Source: Clostridia bacterium UC5.1-2E3
Lineage (GTDB): Bacteria; Bacillota; Clostridia; Lachnospirales; Lachnospiraceae
Length of the DNA: 60,567 bases
Assembly: GCA_001304875.1 (NCBI GenBank)
Contig: BBZO01000022.1
Location: 1 to 60,567 of the forward strand
Direction of reading: 5' to 3'
Part shown: positions 39,854 through 50,694 of the stretch, piece after piece
How positions within the stretch are numbered: position 1 is the stretch's first letter
Layout: every line of letters begins with the position of its first letter
Notes under the pieces: model-generated
The model's database searches: none
Seen by the model: only the letters and a program-made list of their open reading frames with translations
What the model was told of the DNA's origin: nothing
Made by a program: the position numbers and the translations under genes

Positions 39854-41535
39854 TTGTCGGAATTGATTTAGGAACCACAAACAGCTTGATTGCATATTTC
39901 ACCGGGGAGGGCCCGAAGATCATACCGAACCGTCTGGGAAAGAACTTAACACCGTCGGTGGTGAGTGTGGACGAGGAAAATCAGATTTATGTGGGAGAGA
40001 CCGCCGCAGAGCGGATGGCCCTCTATCCGGACACGGTGGCTGCCGCGTTTAAGCGCAGCATGGGAAGCAGCCGGGAGTATAAGCTGGGGAAACGCACATT
40101 TACCCCGGAGGAGCTCTCGTCCTTCATCCTGCGCTCCTTAAAGGAGGACGCGGAGGCGTATCTGGGCGAGGAGGTGACGGAGGCCGTCATCAGCGTCCCC
40201 GCCTACTTTGACAACGAGAGGAGAAAGGCCACGAAGCGGGCCGGGGAGCTGGCCGGCTTTAAGGTGGAGCGCATCATCAGCGAGCCCACGGCGGCGGCCA
40301 TCGCCTACGGCCTGTATGAGAGAAAGAGAAACACCCGTTTCCTGGTGTTTGACTTAGGGGGAGGCACCTTCGACGTGTCCATCCTGGAGCTCTACCAGAA
40401 CATTCTGGAGGTGCGCGCGTGGCCGGGGACAATTACTTAGGCGGCGAGGACTTCACCGACGTGATGGAGCGGATGTTCCTGCGGGATCACGGGCTGGAGG
40501 AGGAGAAGCTGGACCGCAGGACCTGGTGAACATCCACAGCCAGGCGGAGAAGGCCAAGCTGCGGCTGTCGGACAGCCGGGAGACGGAGATGTCCTGCAAG
40601 GTGGACGGGGAGGTGCTGACCACGAAGGTGGAGTATTCCCAGTACGAGCGGGAGTGCGAGAACCTCCTGGCCAGGATCCGCAAGCCGGTCCAGAGAAGCC
40701 TGTCCGACGCCCACATAAAGCTCTCCGACATCGACGTCATCGTGCTGGTGGGCGGCGCCACCAAGTTCCAGATTGTCCGGGATTTCATCATCAAGCTGTT
40801 TAAGAAATTCCCGGATACCAGCGTGAACCCCGACGAGGCCGTGGCCCTGGGAGCCGCCATCCAGGCGGCCATGAAGGAGCGAAACGAGGCGGTGAAGGAA
40901 GTCATTCTGACTGACGTCTGCTCGTTCACCCTGGGCACCGAGGTGGTGGTGGAGCGGGGGCGCGGCAATTTTGAGAGCGGCCATTTCTGCCCCATCATCG
41001 ACAGAAACACGGTGATTCCCGCCAGCCGCACCGAGCGCTTCTACACGGTTCACGACGACCAGACGAAGATCACCGTGAACGTCCTGCAGGGGGAGAGCCG
41101 TTACGCGGCCAACAACCTGCTTTTGGGGGAGATGACCATTTCCGTGCCAAAGAACAAGGCCGGGGCCGAGGCCGTGGACGTCACCTACACCTACGACATC
41201 AACTCGATTCTGGAGGTGGAGGTGCTGGTGCTGTCCACCGGCGAAAAGAAGAAGCAGATCATAAAGGGCAAGGACAACGACATGAGCGACGCCAGATTGA
41301 GGAGCGGATGAGGGAGCTTTCCTACTTAAAGATCCATCCCCGCGACAAGGAGGAGAATAAGCTCTTGCTCCTGCGCGGAGAGCGCCTCTACGAGGAATCC
41401 ACCGGCACCAGCCGGAGCGAGATCGAGTACCTGCTGCGCCGCTTCGAGGATGCTTTAAACAGCCGGGAGCCCGCGAAGATCGCGAAGGCCAGGGAGGAGC
41501 TGGCACAGAGGCTTAAGGATACGGAGTTAGAATAA
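39850..41535 (+). CDS. Hsp70-family chaperone, HscC-like (three frameshifts)
   Basis: About 562 residues, shorter than DnaK. The ATPase domain has GIDLGTTNSLIAYF (residues 4-17), AVISVPAYFDNERRKATKRA, ISEPTAAAIAYGLYE, FDLGGGTFDVSILE and VLVGGATKFQIVRDFI. A substrate-binding beta domain (DVCSFTLGTEVVVERG, RTERFYTVHDDQTKITVNVLQGE) and a short helical lid (residues about 475-562) follow. Three single-base losses occur (about 40412, 40518, 41289). The start is TTG 39850, overlapping the stop of the J-like/TPR gene. Size and the short lid point to the HscC branch, not the housekeeping DnaK; no grpE or hrcA is nearby. Confidence 0.9.
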
Positions 41536-41618
41536 TTTCAAATAATGTTAAGATAAAAGAAAAAGCATTCCCCGCCGGATTGAGGTAATATATGGATATA
41601 GAAACGGAGGAATGCAAG

Positions 41619-42371
41619 ATGAAGAAAAAATACATGTTACTCACATCGGCCGCGGCGCTTCTCGTGGCCGCCGGCTTAACCGGCTGCCAGTCCGGGGGCG
41701 TCCCCGACACCATCCGCGTGGAGAACGTGGAGGGAAATACCATCGAGGTCAGCAGCACCGAGGAGGTGCGGGTCGTTCCCGATATGGCGCAGATCACCTA
41801 CAGCGTCTATACCCAGGAGGCGGACGCCGTCGCCTGCCAGGAGAAAAACCAGCAGGAGTTAGACAAAGTCGTCGATCTTCTGACCAGCTACGGCATCGAT
41901 GAAAAGTCCATCCAGACGTCCAACTACGGGTTGAGCCCCATCTACGACTGGAACAGCGGAAAGACCGTCACCGGCTATGAGATGGACACCCGCGTCATTG
42001 TCTCCGACGTGGCCATCGACCAGGTGGGGACGCTGCTCACCGAGTCCATCGGCGCTGGCATCAACAGCGTGGAGTCCGTGGACTACCTCTGCAGCGATTT
42101 CGACGACAGCTATGAGGAGGCGCTTAAGCTGGCCGTCGAGTCTGCCCGCGTCAAGGCCCAGGCCATGGCGGAGGCAGGAAACTGTACCCTGGGCGACATC
42201 GTCAATATTGTGGAGTATGGAAACAACCAGAGCGCCCGCTACACCGGCTACCGGAATATGGCCAAGCTGGAGAGCGGAGCCGGCGCGGCCATGGATACCG
42301 CCGCCATGGCGGTCATGCCCGGCGAGGTCAGCGTGGAGGCGAACATTACCGTGGAGTTTGCGATTGAATAA
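41619..42371 (+). CDS. SIMPL-domain (DUF541) lipoprotein
   Basis: A 250-residue exported lipoprotein: a signal peptide with lipobox LTGC (Cys near residue 23), then a SIMPL/DUF541 domain recognised from VSSTEEVRVVPDMAQITYSV, IDEKSIQTSNYGLSPIYDW, GYEMDTRVIVSD and a final beta strand VSVEANITVEFAI. Proteins of this family sit in the cell envelope; their molecular role is unclear. ATG 41619 is preferred over 41592 because GGAGGA lies at 41606-41611 and the signal then begins KKKYMLL. It is intact and monocistronic, with a strong terminator. Confidence 0.88.
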   Translation: MKKKYMLLTSAAALLVAAGLTGCQSGGVPDTIRVENVEGNTIEVSSTEEVRVVPDMAQITYSVYTQEADAVACQEKNQQELDKVVDLLTSYGIDEKSIQTSNYGLSPIYDWNSGKTVTGYEMDTRVIVSDVAIDQVGTLLTESIGAGINSVESVDYLCSDFDDSYEEALKLAVESARVKAQAMAEAGNCTLGDIVNIVEYGNNQSARYTGYRNMAKLESGAGAAMDTAAMAVMPGEVSVEANITVEFAIE

Positions 42372-42393
42372 TTGAAGAAGAGCGAAAGAGACG

Positions 42394-42431
42394 AAGGGGC
42401 CGCCGAACCAGATGCAGTTCGGCGGCCCCTT
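42394..42431. terminator. Bidirectional terminator between the SIMPL gene and hpf
   Basis: AAGGGGCCGCCGAAC (42394-42408) pairs perfectly over 15 bp with GTTCGGCGGCCCCTT (42417-42431). It serves the two converging genes. Confidence 0.85.
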
Positions 42432-42457
42432 CCGGCCTTATGCGGCTGTCCTGTTAT

Positions 42458-42988
42458 CTAGAACTCGGGCTCGATCAGTCCGTAGGTGTTGTTCTTTCTC
42501 TTGTAGACCACGTTGACTTCGTCGGTGTCCGCGTTGAGGAACACGTAGAAGGCATGTCCCAAAAGCTCCATCTGGATGCAGGCTTCCTCCGGATCCATGG
42601 GCTTCATGCCGAAGCGCTTCACCTTCATGATCTTTATCTCCTCGTCGGGAGCCTCCATCTCCTCCTGGAGGAAGGCCTCGGAGAACGAGAGGGCGGACTG
42701 CTTCTTGTCGATGAGTTTCGTCTTATATTTCTTGAGCTGACGCTCGATGATCTCCTCCACCAGATCGATAGATACGTACATATCGCTGCTCTCCTGCTCG
42801 GCACGGATGATGTGCCCCTTTACAGGAATGGTAACTTCAATTTTCTGACGGCCCTTCTCCACGCTTAAGGTGATGTTGGCCTCCGTGTCCTGGTTAAAAT
42901 AGCGCTCCAGCTTTCCGATCTTCTCCTGAACGGCATCCTTTAAGCCAGGGGTAACCTCAATATTTTTTCCGCTGATCTTATAACGCAT
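42458..42988 (-). CDS. hpf: Ribosome hibernation-promoting factor, long form
   Basis: Binds 30S subunits and dimerises 70S ribosomes to 100S in stationary phase. The N-terminal domain (KISGKNIEVTPGLKDAVQEK, KIEVTIPVKGHIIRAEQ) is the HPF/YfiA fold; after a linker the C-terminal dimerisation domain reads KRFGMKPMDPEEACIQMELLGHAFYVF, the mark of the long form. Total 176 residues. The second ATG (42988) is preferred because AAGGAG then lies eight bases upstream; an earlier in-frame ATG at 42994 is too close. It is intact and transcribed leftward from its own promoter. Confidence 0.95.
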   Translation of the reverse strand: MRYKISGKNIEVTPGLKDAVQEKIGKLERYFNQDTEANITLSVEKGRQKIEVTIPVKGHIIRAEQESSDMYVSIDLVEEIIERQLKKYKTKLIDKKQSALSFSEAFLQEEMEAPDEEIKIMKVKRFGMKPMDPEEACIQMELLGHAFYVFLNADTDEVNVVYKRKNNTYGLIEPEF

Positions 42989-43019
42989 AGTCATCTCTCC
43001 TTTATATTGGGATGACTAT

Positions 43020-43048
43020 AGTATACCACGTGTGTCTGAAAAACTCAA
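43020..43048 (-). promoter_or_regulatory. Leftward promoter of hpf
   Basis: On the minus strand TTGAGT (43048-43043), 17-bp spacer, TATACT (43025-43020). Confidence 0.65.
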
Positions 43049-43489
43049 TCGAAAAACGAGAATTGTAAGACAATTTAATGTTAAAATATTGTACTGTTTT
43101 TTTCTTCCGGCCAGCGCTCAAAAGTACGTTTTTGTCAAGGGGAAAGCTGAAAATAATTGTCGAAATATGGAAGTTTATGAGAAGTGAACAAAAATTTTTA
43201 CTGGAAAAAATTCCCTGTCCGAAATTGACGCGGCGGGGGAAAACGTTGTGGATATTGTGGATAACTCTGTGCATAAGTAAGTTTTCCACGAAAATCGGCG
43301 CCGGGGGAGGGGGATAACTTTTGCACAGTTCGGGATAAATCCCTGTGGATATTGTGGATAAATAAAAAACGCCGTATGATTTTTGTGCAATATGCTAAGT
43401 TTACCATAATGTGTCGAATTATGTTACCACTTCCCGGCGTCAATTTCCGGCGGGAAATATTAAAGTTTTATTACCGGGTTTATTAAACC
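43049..43489. other. Gene-free region between hpf and secA, AT-rich with a DnaA-box cluster
   Basis: No credible gene in 440 bp. The left part (43050-43200) is strongly AT-rich. The centre contains DnaA-type 9-mers, described separately. The right part contains inverted ACGCCG / CGGCGT (43370 and 43435 regions) before the secA promoter. Confidence 0.75.
43247..43361 (-). promoter_or_regulatory. DnaA-box cluster with duplicated 18-bp unit
   Basis: The 18-mer TGTGGATATTGTGGATAA occurs at 43247-43264 and again at 43344-43361. Each is two abutting DnaA 9-mers, one perfect (TTATCCACA on the minus strand) and one with a single change. A fifth box, TGTGCATAA (43268-43276), is also a known DnaA variant. 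All five point the same way. Confidence 0.75.
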
Positions 43490-43518
43490 TTGAATAAAAT
43501 ACGGGATAGTGATAGAAT
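43490..43518 (+). promoter_or_regulatory. Promoter of secA
   Basis: TTGAAT (43490-43495), 17-bp spacer, TAGAAT (43513-43518), 48 bp before the secA ATG. Confidence 0.6.
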
Positions 43519-43565
43519 AAGTAGGATTGTATTTATAGATTTAGTTTTAAATAGGAGTGTACTGC

Positions 43566-46151
43566 ATGAATCTTTTCGAGAAAATGTTCGGAACACACAG
43601 CGAACGGGAACTGAAACTGATATATCCCATTATAGATAAGATAGAGAAGCTCCGCCCGGAGATGATGTCCTTCTCCGACGAGCGCTTAAAGGACCAGACC
43701 AGGATCTTCAAGGAGAGACTGGCGGCGGGCGAGACGCTGGACGACATTCTGCCGGAGGCATTTGCCACGGTCCGGGAGGCGGCCAGAAGAACGCTCAACA
43801 TGGAGCACTATCCGGTACAGCTCATCGGCGGCATCGTCCTTCACCAGGGACGCATCGCAGAGATGAGAACCGGTGAGGGTAAGACCCTGGTCTCCACAGC
43901 CCCGGCCTACTTAAATGCTGACGGGCAAGGGCGTCCACATCGTCACGGTCAACGACTATCTGGCCAAGCGTGACGCCGAGTGGATGGGACAGGTGCATGA
44001 GTTCTTAGGCCTCACGGTGGGCGTGGTGTTAAACCCCATGAACTCCGACGAGAGACGCGCGGCCTACGCCTGCGACATCACCTACGTGACCAACAACGAG
44101 CTGGGCTTCGATTATCTGAGAGACAACATGGCCATCTACAAGGAGCAGATGGTCTTAAGAGACTTACAGTTCGCCATCATCGACGAGGTGGACTCGGTGC
44201 TCATCGACGAGGCGAGAACGCCCTCATCATTTCCGGCCAGAGCGGTAAGTCCACGAAGCTCTACGAGGTCTGTGACGTGCTGGCAAGACAGCTGGTGCGC
44301 GGCGAGGAGTCCGGCGAGTTCAGCAAGATGGGCGCGCTCATGGGCGAGGTCATCGAGGAGACCGGAGATTTCGTCGTCAACGAGAAGGACAAGGTGGTGA
44401 ACTTAACCGCCGACGGCGTGCGCAAGGTGGAGGAGTATTTCCACATCGAGAACCTGGCGGATCCGGAGAACCTGGAGATCCAGCACAACATGATTCTGGC
44501 TCTGCGGGCCAACAACCTGATGTTCAGGGATAAAGATTACGTGGTGAAGGACGACGAGGTCCTGATCGTCGATGAGTTCACCGGACGTATCATGCCGGGA
44601 CGCCGCTACTCCGACGGCCTCCACCAGGCCATCGAGGCGAAGGAGCACGTGAATGTGAGACGTGAGAGCCGCACGCTGGCGACCATCACGTTCCAGAACT
44701 TCTTTAATAAATTTGCGAAGAAAGCCGGCATGACCGGTACGGCGCTGACGGAGGAGAAGGAGTTCAGAAACATCTACCAGATGGACGTTATCTCCATTCC
44801 CACCAACAAGCCCGTCATCCGTATCGATCACAACGATGCGGTTTACAAGACCAAGAAAGAGAAATTCCACGCCGTGGTGGAGGAGGTCGTGGCGGCCCAC
44901 GAGAAGGGACAGCCGGTCCTGGTGGGTACCATCACCATCGAGACCTCTGAGCTTTTAAGCCGGATGCTCAAAAAGCGCGGCATTCCCCACAAGGTGTTGA
45001 ACGCCAAGTTCCACGAGCTGGAGGCGGAGATCGTCGCCGACGCCGGCATCCACGGCGCTGTGACCATCGCCACCAACATGGCTGGCCGCGGTACGGATAT
45101 CAAGCTGGACGAAGAGTCCGTGAAGCTGGGCGGTCTTAAGATCATCGGCACGGAGCGCCACGAGTCCAGGCGTATCGACAACCAGCTGCGCGGCCGTGCA
45201 GGACGTCAGGGAGACCCGGGTGAGTCCCGCTTCTATATTTCCCTGGAGGACGATCTGATGCGCCTCTTCGGCTCCGAGAAGCTGATGAGCATGTTCAATG
45301 CCCTGGGCGTGCCGGAGAACGAGCAGATCGAGCACAAGATGCTTTCCAACGCCATCGAGAAGGCGCAGATGAAGATCGAGACCAACAACTACGGCATCCG
45401 TGAGAACCTCTTAAAGTACGACGAGGTGATGAACGAGCAGCGTGAGGTCATCTACGAGGAGCGCCGCCGGGTTCTGGACGGCGAGAGCATGAGAAACGTG
45501 ATCATCAAGATGATCAGCGACATTGCCGAGAACGCCGTGGATTTATCCATCCCCGACGACCAGCAGACCTCCGACTGGGATTTAAAGGAGCTTAACTCCC
45601 TGCTGCTTCCGGTGATTCCGATTGCCCCGGTGGTTCTCGGGGAGGAGGATGCGAAGCTCACAAAGAACGAGCTCAAGCACCGCTTAAAGGAGGAGGCCAT
45701 CAAGCTCTACGAGGCCAAGGAGGCAGAGTTCCCCGAGGCCGAGCAGATCCGCGAGATCGAGCGCGTGGTACTTCTCAAGGTGATCGATAATAAGTGGATG
45801 TCCCACATCGATGATATGGATCAGCTCCGCCAGGGCATCGGCCTGCAGGCCTACGGCCAGAGGGATCCGCTGGTGGAATATAAGATGAGCGGTTACGAGA
45901 TGTTCGACGCCATGACGGCGGCCATCCGCGAGGATACGGTGCGCATCCTGTTCCACATCCGCGTGGAGCAGAAGGTGGAGAGAGAGCCGGCCGCCAAGGT
46001 GACGGGCACCAACCGCGACGAGAGCCTTTCCCAGGCTCCGAAGAGACGCGAGGCGCAGAAGATTTACCCCAACGATCCCTGTCCCTGCGGTTCCGGGAAG
46101 AAATTCAAGCAGTGCTGCGGACGGAAGCTGATGGCGAAGCAGCAGGCATAA
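43566..46151 (+). CDS. secA: Preprotein translocase ATPase SecA (two frameshifts)
   Basis: Motor that pushes preproteins through SecYEG. Walker [47 protein letters not shown], the helical-scaffold region and [20 protein letters not shown] (second nucleotide-binding fold) are all present, with [18 protein letters not shown] in the wing. The C-terminus ends in the zinc motif [17 protein letters not shown] (SEC-C). Breaks near 43918 (two bases lost; restores YLNALTGKGV) and 44222 (one base; restores [16 protein letters not shown]). The length is about 862 residues. ATG 43566 is chosen for its distance from TAGGAG. It is essential in all bacteria, so the breaks are almost certainly sequence errors. 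Confidence 0.98.
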
Positions 46152-46179
46152 AAACTGAAAAATACAGGAATATAGAAAG

Positions 46180-46219
46180 CCTTTCGGGAGCCTGAAATCC
46201 GCTCCCGGAAGGTTTTTTT
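46180..46219 (+). terminator. Terminator after secA
   Basis: CCTTTCGGGAGC (46180-46191) pairs with GCTCCCGGAAGG (46201-46212) and is followed by seven T. Confidence 0.85.
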
Positions 46220-46239
46220 GAAAACAATCCCGGTTTCTA

Positions 46240-46269
46240 TTGCCAGAAAGGGGCAATATTCGGTATAAT
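46240..46269 (+). promoter_or_regulatory. Promoter of the AbgT/M20 operon
   Basis: TTGCCA (46240-46245), 18-bp spacer, TATAAT (46264-46269). Confidence 0.55.
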
Positions 46270-46312
46270 CATTTTGTTACTTTATCACAACAGAGGGAGA
46301 AAGGAGTATGCT

Positions 46313-47858
46313 ATGAAAGAAGAAAAAGCAAAAAAGGGTTTGCTGGACCGGATTCTCGACACCATTGAGCGCGTGGGAAACCGCCTTCCGGACCCGATCA
46401 CACTGTTCCTGGGACTGGCGATTGTCGTCGTTCTCATTTCCTGGCTGTGCAGCGCTCTGGGGGCAAAGGCGCTGAACCCGGCCACCAACGAGATGGTAGA
46501 GGTTAAGAATCTGTTTTCCGTCTACGGTCTCCAGTACCTGTGGTCCAATGTAATCACCAACTTTTCAGGCTTCGCACCGCTTGGAATGGTGCTCGTGGCC
46601 GTCATCGGTTCGTCCGTGTCGGAGAAGAGCGGTTTCCTCGTGGCTCTGATGGAGCGTTTCCTGGGAGGCGCCAAGGGATGGATCGTCTCCATGGTGATTA
46701 TTTTCCTGGGAATTAACCTTAACATTGCGGCGATGCCGGATTTATTATTCTGCCGCCGCTGTCTGCGATTCTCTACATGTCCATCGGGCGCAGTCCCATG
46801 CTGGGCCTTTACGTGGCGTTCGCGTCTGTGGCCGCCGGCTTCTGTGCGAACATTCTTCTGGGACTGTCTGACGCGCTGGCGTACGGCTTTACCGAGGCCG
46901 CTGCGCAGATGATCGACCCGAACTACTCGGCGTCCATCGCCATCAACTGGTATTTCCTCATCGTCTCCTGTATCATTCTGACGATTGCGGGAACGATTCT
47001 CACCGAGAAGGTTATGGTGCACCGGTTCCCCGTCACCAAGGAGGAGCTGGCACAGTATGATTTTGACGAGGATGCGGCGAACTTAAGCCCGGTTCAGAAG
47101 AAGGGCTTAAAGGTGGCCGGTATTGCATTCCTGGTATATCTGGCAGTTGTGCTGTTATTATCCCTGCCGATCTTCGGCGAGACGGCGATCCTGGCCGGCT
47201 CCGACGGAACCATCACCGCCAGCGACGCTCCGTTTACCAAGGGTATCGTGTTCACCGTGACGCTGGCGCTCATGATTCCCGGTATCGCCTACGGTGTGGC
47301 CATCGGCAAGTACAAAAACGACAAGGATGTCTGGGCGGATATCAGCCAGGGCTTCTCTGAGATGGGAAACTACATATTTATGTGCTTCTTTATCTCCATT
47401 TTCACCAACTTCTTCTCCGTGTCCAACCTGGGTACCGTGCTGGCAATCACCGGCGCAACGGGCTGCAGTCCATCGGATTTGAGGGAATCCCGCTGATGAT
47501 CGGACTGATCATCGTGGCATGCTTTGTCAACCTGTTCATCGGTTCCGCATCCGCGAAGTGGGCGATCCTGGCTCCGGTATTCGTGCCGATGATGATGCTC
47601 ATGGGCTATGACCCGGCCATCACGCAGGCGGTTTACAGAATCGGCGATTCCATCACCAATCCGCTGTCTCCGTTATTTACCTACATGCCGGTTATCCTTG
47701 GATACGCGCGCAAGTACGATCACAAGGCCGGTCTGGGCAGCGTAATCGCCAACATGATTCCGTTTTCCGTGACCTTCGCCATCGTCTGGATCATCCAGGT
47801 GATCGTGTGGGTAAGCTTAAACCTGCCTCTGGGTCCTGGCGGCGGAATTTATCTGTAG
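46313..47858 (+). CDS. AbgT-family transporter (two frameshifts)
   Basis: Integral membrane protein of about 515 residues in the family of E. coli AbgT, which imports p-aminobenzoyl-glutamate; other members export sulfonamides. It begins LLDRILDTIERVGNRLPDPI, with GFAPLGMVLVAVIGSSVSEKSG and NLFIGSASAKWAILAPVFVPMM as conserved hairpin motifs and GDSITNPLSPLFTYMPVIL near the C terminus. One base is lost near 46743 (restores MPDFIILPPLSAILYM) and near 47463 (restores GATGLQSIGFEGIPLM). The start at 46313 follows AAGGAG. Two M20 amidohydrolases follow on the same strand, the AbgT-AbgA/B theme of aminobenzoyl-glutamate use. Confidence 0.92.
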
Positions 47859-47890
47859 GACAGAGCTTTTGAGCGAGAGAGGGAGAAGAC

Positions 47891-49081
47891 ATGAATTTTG
47901 CAAAACGGGCGGCTGAGCTGAGCGGGACGATCATCGCTCACCGCCGCTATCTACACAGTCACGCCGAGCTCTCCTTTGAGGAGCACGAGACCACGGCCTA
48001 TCTGGTGGGGCGTCTTGAGGAGCTGGGGATCCCGGTGCAGACCTTTGACGACTATACGGGCTGCATCGCCACCATCGAGGGCGGAACGCCGGGGCGCACC
48101 GTGGTGCTCCGGGCGGATATCGACGCTCTTCCCATCGAGGAGAACAGCGGCGTGGAGTTTGAGAGTATTCACCCGGGCGTGATGCACGCCTGCGGCCACG
48201 ACTGCCACGCGTCCATGCTTCTGGGCGCGGCGCAGCTTCTGTGGGAGCAGAGGGCGGAGCTTAAGGGCACCGTGAAGCTTCTGTTCCAGGCGGCGGAGGA
48301 GGCCTTCACGGGTGTGTACTATTACTGCGACAACGGCTATCTGGACGGCGCGGACGCCGCCATGGGGGATGCACGTCTGGCCCTCGGTGGAGAGCGGGAA
48401 GATCTGTGTCCAGGACGGCCCGCTGATGGCCAGCTGCGATAATTTCAGAATTACCGTGCACGGAGTTTCGGCCCACGCTCCCGGCCCCAGGACGGGCGGG
48501 ACGCCATCGTGGCTGCCAGCGCCATCATCTGCAATCTGCAGACCATTGTGAGCCGGGTCAATGATCCGCTCAATTCCCTGGTGGTGTCCATCGGCACCGT
48601 CAAGGCGGGCACCCAGTTCAACATCATCACGGACACTGCGGTGATGGAGGGCACGGTGCGGGCCCACACGGCGGAGGCCCGGGGCCTGGTGGAGGCCAAC
48701 ATGCGCCGTATCATCGACGCCACGGCGGAGGTCATGGGATGCACGGCGGAGCTCGAGTACACCTACATCGAGCCGCCCATCCGCAACGATGACATTGCGC
48801 TCAACGACATTGCACGGGACGCGGCCAGGTCACTCTACGGGGAGGACAGTCTGCGTGAGACGCCGGTGGCCATGGGAAGCGAGGACTTCTCCTATCTGAT
48901 GGCGAAGATCCCGTCGTCGCTCTTCGTGTTCCTGGGGTGCCGGGATGAGGAGCAGGGCTGCATCTATCCGGTGCACAATGAAAAGTTTAAGATCAATGAA
49001 AATATTCTCCAGGTGGGCGCCGCACAGTATGCGCAGTTTGCGGCGGATTATCTGGAGAAGACGGCGGGAGGTGGAGACTGA
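47891..49081 (+). CDS. M20-family amidohydrolase 1 (two frameshifts)
   Basis: Metal-dependent amidohydrolase of the M20D (IAA-amino acid hydrolase/hippurate hydrolase/AbgA) type, about 396 residues. VVLRADIDALPIEE, MHACGHDCHASMLLGAA and the catalytic EE in LFQAAEEAF give the di-metal site; the dimerisation domain follows (GVSAHA, NIITDTAVMEGTVR) and MGSEDFSYLMAKIP near the end supplies a metal His/Glu region. One G is gained near 48366 (restoring AAMGMHVWPS) and one base lost near 48477. Its TGA overlaps the ATG of the next M20 gene. It probably cleaves the substrate taken up by the AbgT-like transporter. Confidence 0.92.
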
Positions 49082-50258
49082 TGGATATCGGAAGGCTTGC
49101 GAAGGAGCAGGAGCAGTATATCATCGACTGCCGCCGCTACCTTCACGCGCACCCGGAGGTGGGGGAGCACGAGGTGGAAACCACCCGCTATATCGTCGGA
49201 CAGCTGGAGGAGCAGGGGATTCCCGTCCAGATCTTCGAGGGCATCACGGGCTGCGTCGCCACCATCGAGGGCGGGCAGCCGGGAAAGACGGTGATGCTCC
49301 GGGCGGACATCGACGCCCTGCCGATCCAGGAAAATCCGGGGAAATCCTACTGCAGCGTCAATCCGGGCGTGATGCATGCCTGCGGCCACGACTGCCACAC
49401 GGCCATGCTCCTGGGGGCGGCCCGCATCCTGTGGGCGCACCGGGAGGAGCTTAAGGGCACGGTGAAGCTGATTTTCCAGATGGCCGAGGAGATCGGAAGG
49501 AAATCGGAGGAGTATGTAAAACGCGGGGCGCTGGAGGGCGTGGACGCCATTTTCGGAATGCACGTCTGGTCCCAGCTGGACATCGGCACGGTCAACTTCG
49601 AGTACGGCCCGCGGATGGCCTGCAGCGACCGCTTTACCATCCAGATCCGGGGAACGGCCGCCCATGGCTCGTCGCCCCATCTGGGCCACGACGCTATTCT
49701 GGCTGCGGCGGCTCGGTGATGGCGCTCCAGTCCATCCCCAGCCGGCAGAACGACCCGTTAGACAGCCTGGTGGTCACCGTCGGCATGATGAACGGCGGGA
49801 CGAAGGAGAATATCGTCTGCGACCACGTGGAGCTGGTGGGTACGGTGCGCGCCTTCAACCGTGAGTTCAGAAACAGCATGCCGGAGCGCATCCGCCAGGT
49901 GGTGGAGAATGTGGTCCAGGGATACGGCTGCACCGCGGAGTGCGATTACTATTTCGGCCCCAGCCCCTTAATCAATGATGACAGGGAGCTGGTGGAGCTG
50001 GCGAAGGGAGCCGCTAAGGCGGAGCTTGGCGATGCCTGCTTAAGACCGCTGCCCAAGATGACGGGGGCGGAGGATTTCAGCGTCTTTATGGAGCACATTC
50101 CCGGCGTGTACGGTTACCTGGGCTTCAAGGATCCGGGGAGCAAGGAGGCTGTCATTCACCATCATCCGGCTTTCGATGTGGATGAGTCCATCCTGCATCA
50201 CGGGGCGGGGATTTATGTGAGGTTTGCGGTGGATTATCTGGAGAAGAATTGCGGGTAA
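49081..50258 (+). CDS. M20-family amidohydrolase 2 (frameshifted)
   Basis: A second M20D amidohydrolase of about 392 residues, roughly half identical by eye to the preceding one: VMLRADIDALPIQENPG, MHACGHDCHTAMLLGAA, IFQMAEEIG, IFGMHVWSQLDIG and MTGAEDFSVFMEHIPG. One G is lost near 49706: corrected it reads ILAAAGSVMALQSIPS. Its ATG shares a base with the upstream TGA, so the pair may form a heteromer as AbgA and AbgB do, although both here are of the A-type length. It is the last gene of the AbgT operon. Confidence 0.92.
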
Positions 50259-50316
50259 TCTGCGGCGGATGAGAGGACGCGGAAGACAGAACATAAAATA
50301 TAGAGTGAAAGAAAAT

Positions 50317-50350
50317 GAGGGGGCAGTCGGTTTATACTGATTCTGCCCCC
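50317..50350. repeat. Stem-loop after the M20 pair
   Basis: GGGGGCAG (50319-50326) pairs with CTGCCCCC (50343-50350). No T run follows on the plus strand, so it is a weak terminator or a 3'-end stabilising hairpin. Confidence 0.5.
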
Positions 50351-50433
50351 TGCATAGTATGGTTAAAATGTATTTTTTCATACCGATGGCGAAAAGGAAG
50401 TACGGACTCTTCGTCTGAAAGGAGAAATAATCG

Positions 50434-50694
50434 ATGAAAAAACCTAAAATCAAAATCAGCCTGATCGGTCAAAAAGGCCATATGGGATGCCATCGCGGTC
50501 ATTGTGTTGGTGACACCTTTGATTTCGATACCGAGAGAGGCAAGCTTTGCCCAATGGCTATGCATGTCGCTTTTCCTTATATCGATATTCTGAGGTATGG
50601 CGGAAAAATTCCCGGCCAGCCAGATGGCTCTGCCATATTCTGTTGTCCGGATGTGGATGTGATCAATGTCTTTAAGATTGAAGTGGAAACGTAA
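50434..50694 (+). CDS. TIGR04076-family small protein
   Basis: An 86-residue Cys-rich protein matching the small family TIGR04076: IKISLIGQKGHMGCHRGHCVG, FDTERGKLCPMAMHVAFPYI, GGKIPGQPDGSAIFCCPD. Conserved Cys and His residues suggest metal binding, but the function is not established. ATG 50434 follows AAAGGAG. It is monocistronic, between the AbgT operon and a converging M20 gene, with its own terminator. Confidence 0.8.
   Translation: MKKPKIKISLIGQKGHMGCHRGHCVGDTFDFDTERGKLCPMAMHVAFPYIDILRYGGKIPGQPDGSAIFCCPDVDVINVFKIEVET

Noticed and set aside
43049..43489. Chromosomal origin of replication
   Set aside because: Five DnaA boxes and AT-rich DNA are suggestive, but there is no dnaA, dnaN or other origin-linked gene nearby and strand orientation does not change here. 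Kept only as a DnaA-box cluster.
47951..48667. 238-codon minus-strand open frame opposite the first M20 gene
   Set aside because: The plus strand carries the M20 metal-site motifs; the minus frame has no family features.
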